Made by a program: the position numbers and the translations under genes
The notes under the pieces: model-generated
What the model saw: the letters and a program-made list of their open reading frames with translations, nothing else
Database searches by the model: none
Told to the model about the DNA's origin: nothing
Shown here: one piece after another, positions 10,718-22,124 of the stretch
How the letters are laid out: each line of letters opens with the position of its first letter
How positions within the stretch are numbered: the stretch's first letter is position 1
DNA from: Gracilaria gracilis
Lineage: Eukaryota; Rhodophyta; Florideophyceae; Gracilariales; Gracilariaceae
Assembly: GCA_030374805.1 (NCBI GenBank)
Contig: JARGSG010000006.1
Coordinates: 620,001-684,000 of the forward strand
Length of the DNA: 64,000 bases
Direction: 5' to 3'

Positions 10718-10724
10718 AAAAGCA

Positions 10725-11489
10725 ATGAAAGGACTAATCGTTTTCTTAAACTTTTTCTTGCTTGCACATCTCGCACATTGCACACTCTCTCACGCAAACG
10801 GTGCTTCAGAAACTCTTCAGCAATACGGATCAGCCGAGTCAGCCCAGGGCTTTCTTCTGGAATTGAACAATGGAGAACACTTGATGAAAGTATCGCTGAA
10901 AACATCTGATGAGCACATTATAACCTCCCACCAGATCGAAACCCAACAACTTTCAGACGGCCAATTTAACATTTCAGTGACACTGTTCTTTGACGGGGTG
11001 CCGGGCGAAGCAAAATACTCACTAGAAGCGATCGTGAAAACAAGAGAAGGTGACATGTACTTGAACGCCGCAGAGAACCGTCACTCTGTGTACGGTATAG
11101 CCTATGTGATGTATCAAAACAAAAAGTTGAAGATCTTGTCAGGTGACAATGGGGAGGGTCTCATCGTTCCCAGGTCGACCAAAGCGTTCCCAGAGCACAT
11201 CACACTGCAGTCAATCGCGTTTGCGCCGGGAAATGTGGACGTCGAGGCTACCGCGCACGTTCTGACGGAGAAGGACATGATTTTGGGCTTCAATGACGTG
11301 AACATTAGCGGCAACTTGCTAGATATTACGCTTCGGCGCTCCCGCACCGGATCGGCGGTTGTGGTGATTGAATCGAGGAACATGGTTCTGGATGGCGAAT
11401 CGTTTGAAACTGTGCTGACCGTTATAGTTACTAACGGTAACGTTCCTACCCTTGGTAAGGGCATTGGGAAATCAGCAAGCTTCTCTTAA
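10725..11489 (+). CDS. Secreted orphan protein
   Basis: 254 residues. An N-terminal signal peptide is clear (MKG, then a hydrophobic run to about residue 19, then HCTLSHANG). The mature part is rich in alternating hydrophobic/polar strands with almost no cysteine and two N-x-S/T sites (NIS at about residue 86 and near 194), suggesting a beta-rich extracellular or vacuolar protein. A repeated theme of the form h-x-h-E/D-T is seen but no known motif. The start follows a TATA box by 82 bases. Family unknown. Confidence 0.7.
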   Translation: MKGLIVFLNFFLLAHLAHCTLSHANGASETLQQYGSAESAQGFLLELNNGEHLMKVSLKTSDEHIITSHQIETQQLSDGQFNISVTLFFDGVPGEAKYSLEAIVKTREGDMYLNAAENRHSVYGIAYVMYQNKKLKILSGDNGEGLIVPRSTKAFPEHITLQSIAFAPGNVDVEATAHVLTEKDMILGFNDVNISGNLLDITLRRSRTGSAVVVIESRNMVLDGESFETVLTVIVTNGNVPTLGKGIGKSASFS

Positions 11490-13438
11490 CAAATTCGCAA
11501 AACTCCATTGGAGCGAAAGCAGGCACAATATGTATGTCACGTTGTCTCGTTAACGGGCTACCCTTCGTAGTAAAAAAGAGGTTGCCTCTGCCCTGGAAGT
11601 GCGGGAAATATCCATTATTGAATGAGTAGAAACTATAAGCGTAAATAACAATTGTTAAAACTGTATCATTCAGAATAAAAGTAGCTATACTGATTGAAAC
11701 CAATTAATGATTACGTTTGTGTATTAAACGTATGAAGATGAGTGAACTCAATCTTCCCTTGCAATCTTTCCCTCTTTACGAAGTTTACGACTACTATCTA
11801 CTCATACTCAAAATTAATATGAATCGATATCTTTATAGTCAGCTAATTTGCAACTAGACCTCAAACGAACAAACAGGACTGTGTTCAGAAGGAAACCACG
11901 ACACCCTAGTACAAAAACAAAGCTCATTTTCATCATGATTAACGTCAAGGCATATATTTCCATTCCTCGTAATTTTTAGAAATCACATTGTTCAAAAGCG
12001 CGTGGCATCAGAGATAGTATTAACGATCAGATATAACTATATAAATAGCGGCATTTCCAAGCAAGAACTGGTTCTCGATATTTTTAGTAATATTAATGAA
12101 AAATAATAAATACAATTTCAAACCGATACAAATTTTATTCAGTGTAGATAACTTAAAAAACCACAAACTGTTCGATCTTATTCACCTTAGAATATTCATC
12201 TACTTGTGCCTGTTCCAGGTCCATGTACACCACTTTTGGATCAATTTCAATCTATCCAAGGTTGGTGGACTGCAAGACACAACTTTTGGACAAAAAAAGG
12301 TAAGCTTATACGGGCAGTAGAGAATATGTTGTCTGTACTTGGCTTTCGTAAATTTTTTAGAACATTTTAAAAACCTGCAAACTTTGGATGGTCAGATTTG
12401 AGTTCAGAAAAGTCCACCCACCTCTTGTGTATCAACTTGATATCCAGCAAAGGTTATGGCCATTGCACTCAAACCTCTAGAACCGCCCCCCCCCCCCCCG
12501 TCAGCAACATGAACAGCAAAATTTCTTTGCCTTATACCCGATGGAAAAACAATTCCGCACGATAGTTTTCTTATCGTTTTTTCAGAGTGTATCTACTCTG
12601 ACAATAAATATAACGGTCTCAATTTGTCCGCCTGCAAAGATCGTTCTGCAATTTTGTCCTGTCTATAAAATTCTTCCTCATTTTCCAGCGACTCTTTATC
12701 GTCAACTACATCCGTGCTCAATATTTGTTTATTAGTGCGACGTTTATTGTGTTTGTCATTACTATCTTTAGGAGTAAACGCATTTTTAAGAAATAAGTCA
12801 TGCAGAAAATTGTATAATAAACTTAACTTTTTCTGTTCATAATGTTTTTGAAAAACTTAATACTGTGCGCGAAAGGAATTTAGCTTGAGCTGTTGGGAGA
12901 GTTTTTCAAACTGCCACACCTGTTTTGGTGGCTCGTTTTCAGTAATTGACCCACTATCGAACTTTTGCCTCAGCAGCCTGATAGCTTTGCAATCCTTCGT
13001 AAGTCTCGGCATCTTCTTCGAATCACCCAAGCTCCGAAAGGTGATGGTCGACAAGATAAGATGAGTGTACCTTATTTTGCCTTCATTAGGTACCTGACCA
13101 GAGGTGTTACAAATTCTAAACTGTTTCCCTGTTGGCACTCTGACAGCTGGTCATGCGTCTTTTTCGAGTTACAATCTCGGTCGATCTTTTCCTAGATGTT
13201 CATATTAGGTTCTTATTCGAAGGATATCAATTAAATCCCTTATTCCCTACTCTCGGGCATATCTTGTACATGTTACCCTAAAAAAAGTTACCCAATACAG
13301 ACTAAGAATTTTTCCTGGACGGTGTCTGTATTTTTTTACCTGCTAGCCCCGTGTATTGCTTACCACAATCTGATGAAAGGCAGGTTAACCTTTTGAAAGG
13401 CGTCAAATTTGAATGATGAAAGAAACGATATGCATGAT
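11490..13438. other. AT-rich spacer with a possible ORF fragment
   Basis: Mostly AT-rich noncoding DNA. It contains a run of 14 C at 12486-12499. On minus, 12857-13138 encodes a 93-residue ORF whose second half (from about KKMPRLTKDC to LNSFRAQY) reads like a genuine protein segment: basic, with W-x2-E-x-L and a closing FR-x2-Y. It stops there and has no start of its own, so it may be a pseudogene fragment or one exon. I cannot assign it. Confidence 0.35.
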
Positions 13439-14909
13439 TAAGTAAAAGCTGGTTGCAAATCAGTTTGTAGAAGCACTTTTTACTTGTTCTCTAGCGTTGG
13501 TCGTTCGTAGCTTGTACTTGAATTTCTGATCTACGTTGATGGCTGCTTGCTGGGGTTTTTATACCCGCGCTAACACACGTCGCATTCTGTAGTTCGTGGC
13601 CACGCAATCTATAGTGCTAACAATGCGCACGGCCACGCAAAACATACTGCTAACACTACGCAACGCCACACAATCTCTAATGCACTAGTGTCTATTTCAC
13701 AACTGACCTCATATGAGGTCAATTGACCTCATATGAGGCCAAAATATAACACTTTATAAAAATAGATGTAAACCAGTTTAAAGTCTTTAAAGCACCTCTC
13801 TAGAATCGCATTTGGCATCACATTCATGGCGGAGTAGAACATCTAGTACAAAAAAACGACGCTGAGTAGTAATTGGGGAAAAGATATATTCGCTACATTC
13901 GAAAATTTAATCAAATTTTAACTTTTTCAACGAAAAGAAGCTTTTTTATCCTTCTTCATAAAGTAAACCAGAAAACATTGATACCTTTATATATTCAACC
14001 TGTTTCAAATTGCACTCAGAATAAATGGTGTTAACGACCTGGTATAATCTACAATAGTTTTCCCACAACTTTGAAATGCCGTACTTCTCAAATTTAATGG
14101 AAATTCTATCTTGAAAGCTATGGACATCATTTTCGCAGACTTGTGAAACAACCACATTACAAAACTGTTTTTGAGGCTTTTTTAGGTGCAATGATGCGAA
14201 CTAAAACAAAAATAAACCTGAGAATGGTACGACTTCACGACTTCATGTGACCCAATGTACTATAAAGATTGAATGTTCTCAGAGTAGGACAATATGTTAA
14301 ATGTGTTTAAAATCAGTCAGAATGCTTATATATCTCTTGCACACATACGTTTGGCTCATATAATATTGAAAAGTGCGTTATCTCAATACTAGCTGATCGT
14401 CAAGAACAATAGCAACAAAAACATTAAGTACTTTTGAAGCATTATAAGCAGTTTTTAAGTCATATGTAGAATGTTTGGGCGTTTAAACCTAAATAGTAAT
14501 TGTACATGCAATCCGATGACTACTAAAGCACTTATTGCTTGGAATTGGTTCGCTTCAAATGGTTATTTGGGGTAATGAAACTAGTTTGATTGCATAATTG
14601 TAGTTTTTCTCTAATGAATCGCTGAATTATGTGCAAAGCTTTATCCAATTTTTTACATTTCTCTCACTATCTATGCTGACCTCATATGAGGTCATTTTGA
14701 CCTCATATGAGGTCAACGCGCTGGTCCGATAGACACTAGATAATATCTAATGATCAGCAGCTCTTCCTGTGTCAGGTGTTTGCGTCCAGTATTGCCATTT
14801 GCATTCTGACATGCAGTAGTTGCATTTGCGCGTTGCATTCTTGCTGACACTGCGTTGCGTTAGCATTTCAGCAACCAATGCAGCTGACAATTGCATTCAT
14901 TGCATTCCA
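13439..14909 (-). repeat. 3' LTR of the copia element, split by a TIR element
   Basis: Matches 37566-37985 over 13439-13688 and 14736/14740-14909. In element orientation it starts TGGAATGCAATGAATGC. The 1,047-bp insertion and its CTAG duplication account exactly for the extra length. Confidence 0.9.
13689..14735. mobile_element. Non-autonomous TIR element with paired terminal palindromes
   Basis: Boundaries are set by comparison with the intact LTR: CTAG at 13685-13688 and again at 14736-14739, with CTAG once in the intact LTR. The element begins TGTCTAT and ends ATAGACA (7-bp inverted repeat). Each end carries two copies of the perfect palindrome TGACCTCATATGAGGTCA, at 13704-13721 and 13724-13741 (one mismatch), and at 14677-14694 and 14698-14715. 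The interior is AT-rich with no transposase. TGT...ACA ends and a 4-bp target duplication resemble Ginger-type DNA transposons. A solo LTR would share these two features but not the mirrored palindrome pairs. Confidence 0.75.
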
Positions 14910-14925
14910 TACTATTCCCTCTTCG
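14910..14925 (-). other. Copia polypurine tract
   Basis: On minus this reads GAAGAGGGAATAGTA and abuts the TGGAAT start of the 3' LTR, as expected for the plus-strand primer of reverse transcription. Confidence 0.6.
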
Positions 14926-14933
14926 AATTAAGC

Positions 14934-15646
14934 TTATCCAATTGACTTGTGAGAACTGTGAGAGAGCGCTTCGTCGAAGTCTATGGAGATGGTTTCGTCG
15001 TACAACATCAATTCTAAACTGTCGCACATCGGGCTATCCGTCTTCGTAACGGGATCTGCCTAGTTCATCCTACCCGGAATCCATACCATTCTATGGATGT
15101 TTCGTGTCTCAAATTCGTACCGAATGACGCTGACGTCTCCGCAAATTGATCGGTCCGCTGCATTGCGGCAAATAGAAAGCATTTGATACAAATCCTTAGA
15201 ATCAACAGTAATCCAGAGTCCAACTTCAATTCCTAGTAATTCGCTAAACGCCTTACACAGTACCTTCCCTTCGTCTATTCTTTCTCCAGCGGCCAAAGTC
15301 TCCGCTGAACCAATCGACTTCGCCGGCCTTCTTGCCTTATGTGAGCTCCATGATATGACATGGATGGCTGCACCTCGCTTCAAGTCGCCAAAGAGCAGTC
15401 CCACAACAAAACCAAGCTGCGCGTAGTCTTCGCTCCGACTAGCGTCACAGAACACAACGACTGAAACCTTACACTGCTGCATATGAACGGGCCGGACTAG
15501 GTTCACGGTAGTTCCTTTCTTCTTCAACCACCTCAGCATGTTGATCTGGGCAATAAAGTCTTTGACTCTCGGCGTTGGGCCCTTCTGCTGCAAGTAGCTT
15601 GCCGCGAACGCGCAAAACGGTGAAGCAGCAATACCAAGCCATCCGA
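14934..15646 (-). pseudogene. Copia RNase H region
   Basis: Continues the RT after the solo-LTR insertion. It shows the RNase H acidic residues in FCDAS, SAETLA and TVDSKD contexts. The conserved end motif N-x-ADP-x-TK is present but its second residue is a TAG stop (15060-15062). Past the stop the frame runs about 40 more codons to just before the polypurine tract. Joined to 16652-17399 it restores the continuous sequence GAMA-IGWLGI. Confidence 0.85.
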
Positions 15647-16646
15647 TGCAACTCTTGAGAGATCGAAAAGTGTAGAGCAAACCCCAAAGAAGGTACGTGT
15701 CCACCAGGGTGTCCGAGTCCTGCTCCCACAAAAGGGCGAACTCAGAAGTAGAGCCCTCTGCCCGTGCGCGTGCCGCGTGGCAGCAGGGTGTAAACTGGAG
15801 ACGGTACTGGAATAACCTGCAGAGGTAAAGAAGAGCGTGGGCCTAGAGAGGAATAACCGACGACGGATCAAGAAAGAACGAGTCTAGAAGTGGAGCCAAC
15901 GGTGCCGTAAGACGGTGTAATGCTCCTAAAGAGAACCACACGAGCGAAGCTACGGCCCGTGCCCACGGCGGGAAGAAAGCCGATAGCGGAACGAGATACA
16001 CACACACGAGTGTCCAAATATAACTCTATACAGAGGCGGAAGCGAGACCTGCACCAGGAAAACGATGAACTAAACAAAGATCCGGTACCTCGGTGAACGA
16101 CAACAAATACAACCTGATACTGGGGTAATTAGCGAAACCAGCCAGAAACTGGTAGTAAAGAACTTATTTAGGGACCCTGAGGGGTGATTGTACCGAGACC
16201 AGTCGTGGTTACTCTCCTTAGAAGAGCCGTGAACCTACGTAGGCAGTGGCAACCATGGCCCAACCTTCGGGATGAAGACCACGTACTTCAAGAAGAAGAT
16301 ACGACTCAGGTGAGTTTTACTTAGTGGCTCCAGGGCGAGATCGGCCGAGCATATATACTATCTACTGTATCTAGGGCTGCGCACTCCCACGAGGGCTCTA
16401 CACGTGGACAACCCAGTGTCAGGGTGCCAAAGTATCCGCCCAGCGGGTGTGACGCCAAATATTTAGACAAATATGCCACAAGGCCCTACTGTACACCTAT
16501 TTCATAGGTTCTATCCCCGATTCACCTAACAAGGTACGTCCCAACAATATTTCCAATTTCACCCGGAACGGGGTCCATATTCATAGTCTGACACGTCAGG
16601 GCTCAATGGATAGAGCTCCATTATGAGAACCTTCATTGTGCCGACA
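15647..16646. mobile_element. Probable 1,000-bp solo LTR
   Basis: Inserted inside the copia pol. It starts TGCAACTC and ends GCCGACA (TG...CA ends). Flanks are TCCGA (15642-15646) and TCGGA (16647-16651), a 5-bp target duplication with one mismatch. Excising the insert plus one flank restores the RT/RNase H reading frame exactly. It encodes no protein of note and contains a TATA-like stretch near 16352. A solo LTR from an unrepresented LTR element is the simplest reading; no internal domain remains. Confidence 0.75.
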
Positions 16647-16651
16647 TCGGA

Positions 16652-17660
16652 TTGCCATTGCTCCACAAAAAGTAGCGAGTTCAATGCTGTTGAGTGCGCT
16701 TTCCTGCTGTTTTCTACGGGACCTGGAGATAGTTTCTGGTTGGTAGCCTTGTAACTTCTCGTCTCCGTCGATCGAAATGGTCATATCATCGCGCTGCGTA
16801 ATCAGTAGCCCGTAGAACTGAATCTTTCCAGGTCCGTACACGATAGTTCCAAGTTGGTAACTCTTCTTGATATTCTCAATAACTTCTGTTACCCTACTTC
16901 TCTTCCCTCCGAACAAGATGTCATCCACCACCTTAACTACCACAACGCTGATCTTTCCATCGTCAGTTCTGTAAAATAGTTGCGGCACGTACACGAGTTG
17001 CGAGAACCCCAATCCTCGCAATACATCGTCGCTGAGTTGCTGCAACTTTGCTCTGGCGTTGGCTAGTCCATAGGCAGCTGACAACAGTAACCAGTAGTGC
17101 TGACGTCGAGTGTCACACTCGCGCGGGGGTAGTACGTAGACGTCACGGTGGGCTTCGGTCTGCAGAAATGCGCTCTTGAAGTCGATCTTGGCAAAAGTCC
17201 AACGGTGGATGGTCGCTAGTGAAAGTAGTATTCGGATTCCAACAGGCGGGCAGGTCGCTGAATCGGTCTTGAGTGCACCCTTGTCGCGGTTCTTGTTGCC
17301 GTGAACGGCACTCCTGGCCTTCAGCGTTAGTGAGCCATCGTCGCACTTCTTTACCTTATATAACACGTGGCTTGTCACGATGATGGCCTTCTTCGGCACC
17401 TGCGAGATAGGAACGACTCGGACGATCTTCTTGAACGACCGTTCTTCTCGATCGTAGGCGTTCTATGTTGCGTACGGTGGCATACCCTCTGCTTGATGAA
17501 GCATGAATTCTGTTGATCTGAACGCGTCGTGGTACGTCTTGACGAGGTCTTGCTTCTTGCTGTGGAGCTCCTGTACTGGCGAGAGTTCTACTTTGGCCAC
17601 GTTGACTACATCTGGTGCTCCGTCTGCCCCATGCTGATTACCAGCCTGTACGTAGTTTCA
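16652..17660 (-). pseudogene. Copia reverse transcriptase
   Basis: Ty1/copia RT in order: KARSAVHGNK, KIDFKSAFLQT, the AYGLANA segment and the catalytic KVVDDILFGG. The catalytic pair DD is kept. The frame is the same as the integrase upstream but is interrupted by TGA at 17658-17660 and TAG at 17463-17465. It then runs into the 1,000-bp insertion. Both stops are one transition away from CGA/TGG and CAG. Confidence 0.9.
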
Positions 17661-19085
17661 TACTTCGTTCTGCAAGTCGAGTTCTTCCTTATCGCCGTCC
17701 GCGTAGCGAATAGAATGCCTTCCAAATGCCTCACTGTTGCTGGTAACAATACCTGGGTAAATCACCTTGTCGATGGGCCAGTATACTGCAATTCTGTCGC
17801 ATACGCTAGGCAGATTCGGTCCGATGGGTTCCGGTTCTTTTTCGTCGGTGTGCGCTCGATGTGTCGGCATGTCTTCGTCCTCTTCCAACGACTTTCCATA
17901 GCTCTCCTCATCCTGCAACTGATCTACAACTTCATCCAAGTTTCTTTCCCGTTCATCGATAGCATCTTGCACAGCGATAGCTAGCTCCTGATCTTTGATC
18001 GCCGGCCTTACATCTTCGGTCGCGGCGCTAATCTGCTTCCCTTTGGATCCGGCTACGGTTACGGTACGATTCATGACATCGTATGCCAGTACTGCTTTGT
18101 TGGTCGACCACTCACCACGCTTGTCGTACTGATTCTTGACAAAGAGCTGAGCGATATCTTCTACGGCAATCTGGAACTCGTTCACGGTTTTCGAGCGAAG
18201 GATCGGCGTAAGTTTGCGTTTGGCCAATAGCTTTTTGTGGGCGTCCACGATATCCTGAGGTAGCAGCCTAGGCAGCCCGCCGTTCTCTAGTGGTCTCTCA
18301 TATCCCTTTGCTAGTTCCTGTGCGGACAGTACGTCGCTTCCGTACAGGTCGTTCGATATCCTTATCGCTTGCTGAATGGCCAGTTCTGCTATCAAATCGC
18401 TCTTATCGCCTTGTGCTGCTTCCTGGAGGTGCAGAAAAACGTCCCGGACTATGCGGTGCTTGGATTCCAGTACGTTCTTGTTGTGTCTTCTGGGCGGTAT
18501 TGGTCGCGCTTCTATATCGAGTTTGGCAAGGTACTCACCGAAGATGCTGTTCTTGAATGCCTTGTCGAAAGCTACTACTCGGGGTGCCCAGAACGGCGTA
18601 ATCCAATGCGCGTCGAACACCAAAATCGCCTGCCGCATGGAGGTGTCAATGACTGCTGCGCCTACTGAATAGCGCGACGTCTCGTCCATTACATGCATCG
18701 CGCAGTACTCGTCGAGAAACAGGTGATCCACGCATACTACTTCGTTGAATGACCTGGTCATGTTGCTAAGCGATACCTTTCGCGTGTTCGCGGGCCTTGG
18801 ATTGGTCGCGCACGCGGTGCACCTCTCCAAGGTCTGCTGGAGGTAGTTGTCCACCTGCTGGATCCACAGCTCGTTGCGCTGTAATAAAACCTTGATGTCA
18901 GAGTACGTGGAGTGTACACACACATGCTTGTGAACCTTGTCGACAATCCTCTTTAGGTCCTTCCATGGTTTGTTTGCATGGTCTTCTTCCAGGTAAGCGG
19001 CTGCGTAGAAGAGTGTTGTCTCTGTGTCGACCGTCATGTTGTCGGTACGAAATGTAAAAGCGGCGTGGGGAATGTACATGTGCAT
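17661..19085 (-). pseudogene. Copia integrase with C-terminal Tudor-like domain
   Basis: An N-terminal HHCC-type zinc module is visible (H-x3-H around HKHVCVHS, then CTAC), followed by the DDE core: VCVDHLFLDEY, VAFDKAF and VLESKHRIVRD supply the three acidic residues. A long acidic linker (EERERNLDEVVDQ and following) leads to about 50 residues reading VCDRIAVYWPIDKVIYPG, then HSIRYADGDKEELDL. This matches the Tudor fold pattern D/G-R-x-x-V-x-WP-x-D-x-x-Y-x-G-x-V, then H-x-V-x-Y-x-DGD-x-E-x-L as in plant PDS5 Tudor domains. Such a module would bind chromatin and may steer integration. The ORF is joined to the protease by a frameshift near 19085. Confidence 0.85.
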
Positions 19086-19600
19086 TCCACGATGTACAGC
19101 AAGGTAATGCGAACTTGAGGTTCACCGCTCGCGTCTGGTGGCAACTTTAGAACGTTCTGTTGGATGTGCAGTATGTCGCAGTGGTTGTTGACGTTTCTGT
19201 CTACTACCCATTGTAAGGAGCCATCTACAACCAAATGACGGATACGTACACGTTTGGCTTCGTCGGTTTGCGCTGTAAACATTACTGATTCAAGGATCTT
19301 CCTAGCTTCGCTGCTGTGCTCCCCCTTGCCATACTGCCAATGAGTGTTGTCGCCAAGTGCTTCAGGTAGTGGTTCCAGTTCTCCGTTCCATTCCGGACAC
19401 ACGATCTGGCTAGTGAGCTGCAGTTCGGTATATCCAATACCACTGTAGGGCGCTGCGTTATTCAGAAGCTGTCCAACAAATTCATCGATGCAATTTTCGG
19501 GCGTGTCTGCGGTGGCTGCGTTCAGTGTTGCCATATTGAACGTTATGACCTTATTTGCGGCGGGTTCCTACCCTTTCGGAGCATCCAAGGAAACAAATCC
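19034..19600 (-). pseudogene. Copia protease and linker region
   Basis: 166-residue ORF from about 19534 between gag and integrase, continuing upstream in frame to Gypsy-1 with one stop. Its position is that of the copia protease, but no intact D-S/T-G motif can be pointed to with certainty. A one-base frameshift separates it from the integrase frame. Confidence 0.5.
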
Positions 19601-19607
19601 GGGCTTC

Positions 19608-19612
19608 AGTGA
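19608..19612 (+). other. Target duplication AGTGA, left of Gypsy-1
   Basis: AGTGA here and at 36723-36727 flank Gypsy-1. The copia gag-to-protease sequence continues across the two. Confidence 0.85.
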
Positions 19613-20038
19613 TGTAGTGCAATTGGATGCACTGTCCCAATGGGTGCATATTAGGATAGTTAGATAGTTATTGTGCACATGAGTGCAGCTCAGGTATCCC
19701 ACGTGGAAGGTGATGACAGTTGTCGGCCACCACCTAGGGGGCCCCTTTGAAAGGTAGATTGTCTATTCTTTTCAACACGTGGCTACTGCCCTCGGAGATG
19801 TACTTAAGCACCTCACGTTGGGCAGAGCTCGCAGTGGTAAACCGCAAAAACCCTCTAGCCGATTCTTCATCGTCTAGTTTCCCATAGGGCCGTTCTACCG
19901 TCACTACCGGTGCTGCACGCCTATCTCGGGCCTCGTTGCTAGCGTCCGTCTGCACGCTCCTTCGTCCCCACTTGGGTACTGCGCACACTACTTCCTAATT
20001 TAGGCATAGTACACGGCTGCAGCTGTCGCTGTACTACA
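19613..20038 (+). repeat. Gypsy-1 5' LTR
   Basis: 426 bp, TGTAGTGCAATTGG to GTACTACA. Differs from the 3' LTR by many scattered substitutions, so the insertion is old relative to Gypsy-2. Confidence 0.9.
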
Positions 20039-20285
20039 ACTGGTCCCCTGACCTAGGAAATCCCACCTGGGTCTTTCTGGTGTAATTGGCCCTTTCAAGA
20101 CTCGACATCCCATCGAGTGGCTCCCCTCCATCTAAGACTCGCATTCCCTTCCGTGGATCATACAGTCTCACCTGGGAACGGTTGCTACCCACTTTGAGGT
20201 CGTTTATTTTCAGGGTTTTTGCGAACACGGCCATCTTTGGAATTCGTTTGCCGCAAGCAGGACGAAAACCCCCCAGTCTACCGTA

Positions 20286-22124
20286 ATGGCTACCCCTCAG
20301 GAATCTTCTCGCGGAAGCGCCGCGCCAGCTCCACCCCTACGGGACAGTGGCACTGACGAAGCGCCACCTGCTCCCAGTTCAGGGGCTCCGAGCACCCGAA
20401 GTGCCCATGGGGGAATCCTACCACCTGTGGACAACCCGGAGCAAATAATCCGGCAGTCCACACCAACCGACCTTCGGAACCGTCTTGAGGCGGTGCGTCA
20501 CCACGCCACTCGCGAAGCCGCCCTTCAGACGCCACATCTAGCAGTGGATGTGCCGCCCGAACCACTTCTGGGAAGCCCCCAACGCCCAATTGAGAGCGGT
20601 GCTCAGCCCCTTCCGAGTATTTTACTCATAGCACTGCGACCCCTTGTGGAGTCGATGGTAACCCTCGAGGTCGAGCGACGCATCCCTGCACGGGTTAGCG
20701 CTGAAGTGGAGAGCTTGCTGGATACCCTTACCCAGCGGGTTGCTTCAAAAATGGCCGTTTCTGGAGCTCTGAATAGCACTATCGCCACCAGTGTCCATAC
20801 TGAGGTACAGTGCCGTCTCCAGCACACCCAGTATGGTTTTGAGCAAGTTGTTAATCGTCAACCAGCCATTTCGGTGTGGCAGCCGCCCACCATCCCTGCC
20901 CAACATGAAGCAGATTCAAGACCCGGCAGGGACCCCAACGTTGATAGACCCGATCTGGGCAAACCCCCTCCGGGGAAGCAGAAGAGTACCGGTCGCAATT
21001 TCCAAAAGGGACGCGGCACTGGGGGAATAGGGGAGTCCCCAGACCGACGTCGGAACAGGAGGAATTCGCTCCGTAAAGGCCGTAACTTTTACGACTCAGA
21101 CGACTCACAGTCTGGTTCAAACGAAGATCAGAACTGGAGCGATTCGGAAGACTCCGACCCTGAAGTGGACATATCGCACTTACATCGCATACGACCCAAT
21201 AATGGGGAATTTTCGAAAGTGCTGAACTTTAAGCACTATCGCCTCAATGACCGAAGTGCTCGTTACAACTCCACGGTGGCCCGCGCCGTTGCCAAGCATG
21301 CTACATGTATGCAGTTTCAAATGCCCTTGAAGTTCTCGGGCAAGGATCCCATACTGGTCCTACGATTTCTAGCGGCGTTCAAGAGCGCGTGCAACCAGAA
21401 TGGTGTCCATGAGGGTGCAGCCCTCTGGCTATTCAAGTTCTTCTTGGACCCACCCGCTAGGGATACTATCACCGCAAAGATCACTGGCGAATCTGGGGCG
21501 GTGAGCGCTAGGAGCTCTGAACTCCTCGCGTCTTACCCAGAAGTGGTCAATTACCTACTGGAGGTTTATGCCACGGACGACATCCTATCGGAGGCTTACC
21601 ACGATATAATTACACACCGCCAGAGCTCATCGGTGGCGGAACGCGAATACGCGGACCAATTCTGGACTAAGAACCTCCAATGCGGTAACATATTCCCAGA
21701 GGCACGGTTGAAAGCTCTCTTCGTCGAGGGCTTACTACCCGCAATCAGGGCCAGTGTGCGTAATTATTCCTCTACGCATCCCAAAGTAGTATTCCGCTAG
21801 CTTTTCAGTTACGCTGAAGGGCTTGGCGATACCCACCGGGGTGGTAAGAAGTACTACAAAACACTGGAAGCCGCGAAGAGCAGTAAACCCAGTCGGGTCT
21901 CACTCAGTGTCTCCTCTGACACCGACGAACCAGACTGGGGTGTACGCTTCGAAGATGAGGGCGCTTTAGCCCTGGCTGTCCAACCTTCGCCCACCTCCTT
22001 CCCTTCAATTCCCTCCACGGGCGCGTCGACGCCATCAACGATACAACCCCCTCGGGATCTTCGCTACCAACAGAAACCCCCAAGGGAGACTCATACGGCA
22101 CAGCAAACACCGTCTTCGTATTGA
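20286..22124 (+). pseudogene. Gypsy-1 gag
   Basis: ATG at 20286. A Pro/Ser-rich N-terminus and a basic/acidic linker lead to a capsid-like segment (FKHYRLNDRS, then KFSGKDPILVLRFLAAFK) homologous to the Gypsy-2 gag (YRYYRLED, then FSGEDPILVLDFLARF). TAG at 21798-21800 interrupts it; the same frame then runs about 107 more codons to 22122-22124. The TAG stands where CAG would restore the frame. Confidence 0.85.

Noticed and set aside
12486..12499. Run of 14 C as a functional signal
   Set aside because: Simple homopolymer in a spacer with no gene near; may also be length-uncertain.
13704..14715. Four TGACCTCATATGAGGTCA repeats as a CRISPR array or as hormone-receptor sites
   Set aside because: They are in two pairs at the ends of an insertion, with 2-3 base spacers, so not CRISPR. 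TGACCT half-sites resemble nuclear receptor sites, but nuclear receptors are not expected outside animals and the position is explained by a transposon end.
17529..17984. 151-codon plus-strand ORF with hydrophobic stretches resembling a membrane protein
   Set aside because: It is antisense to the copia integrase and RT, which explain the sequence.
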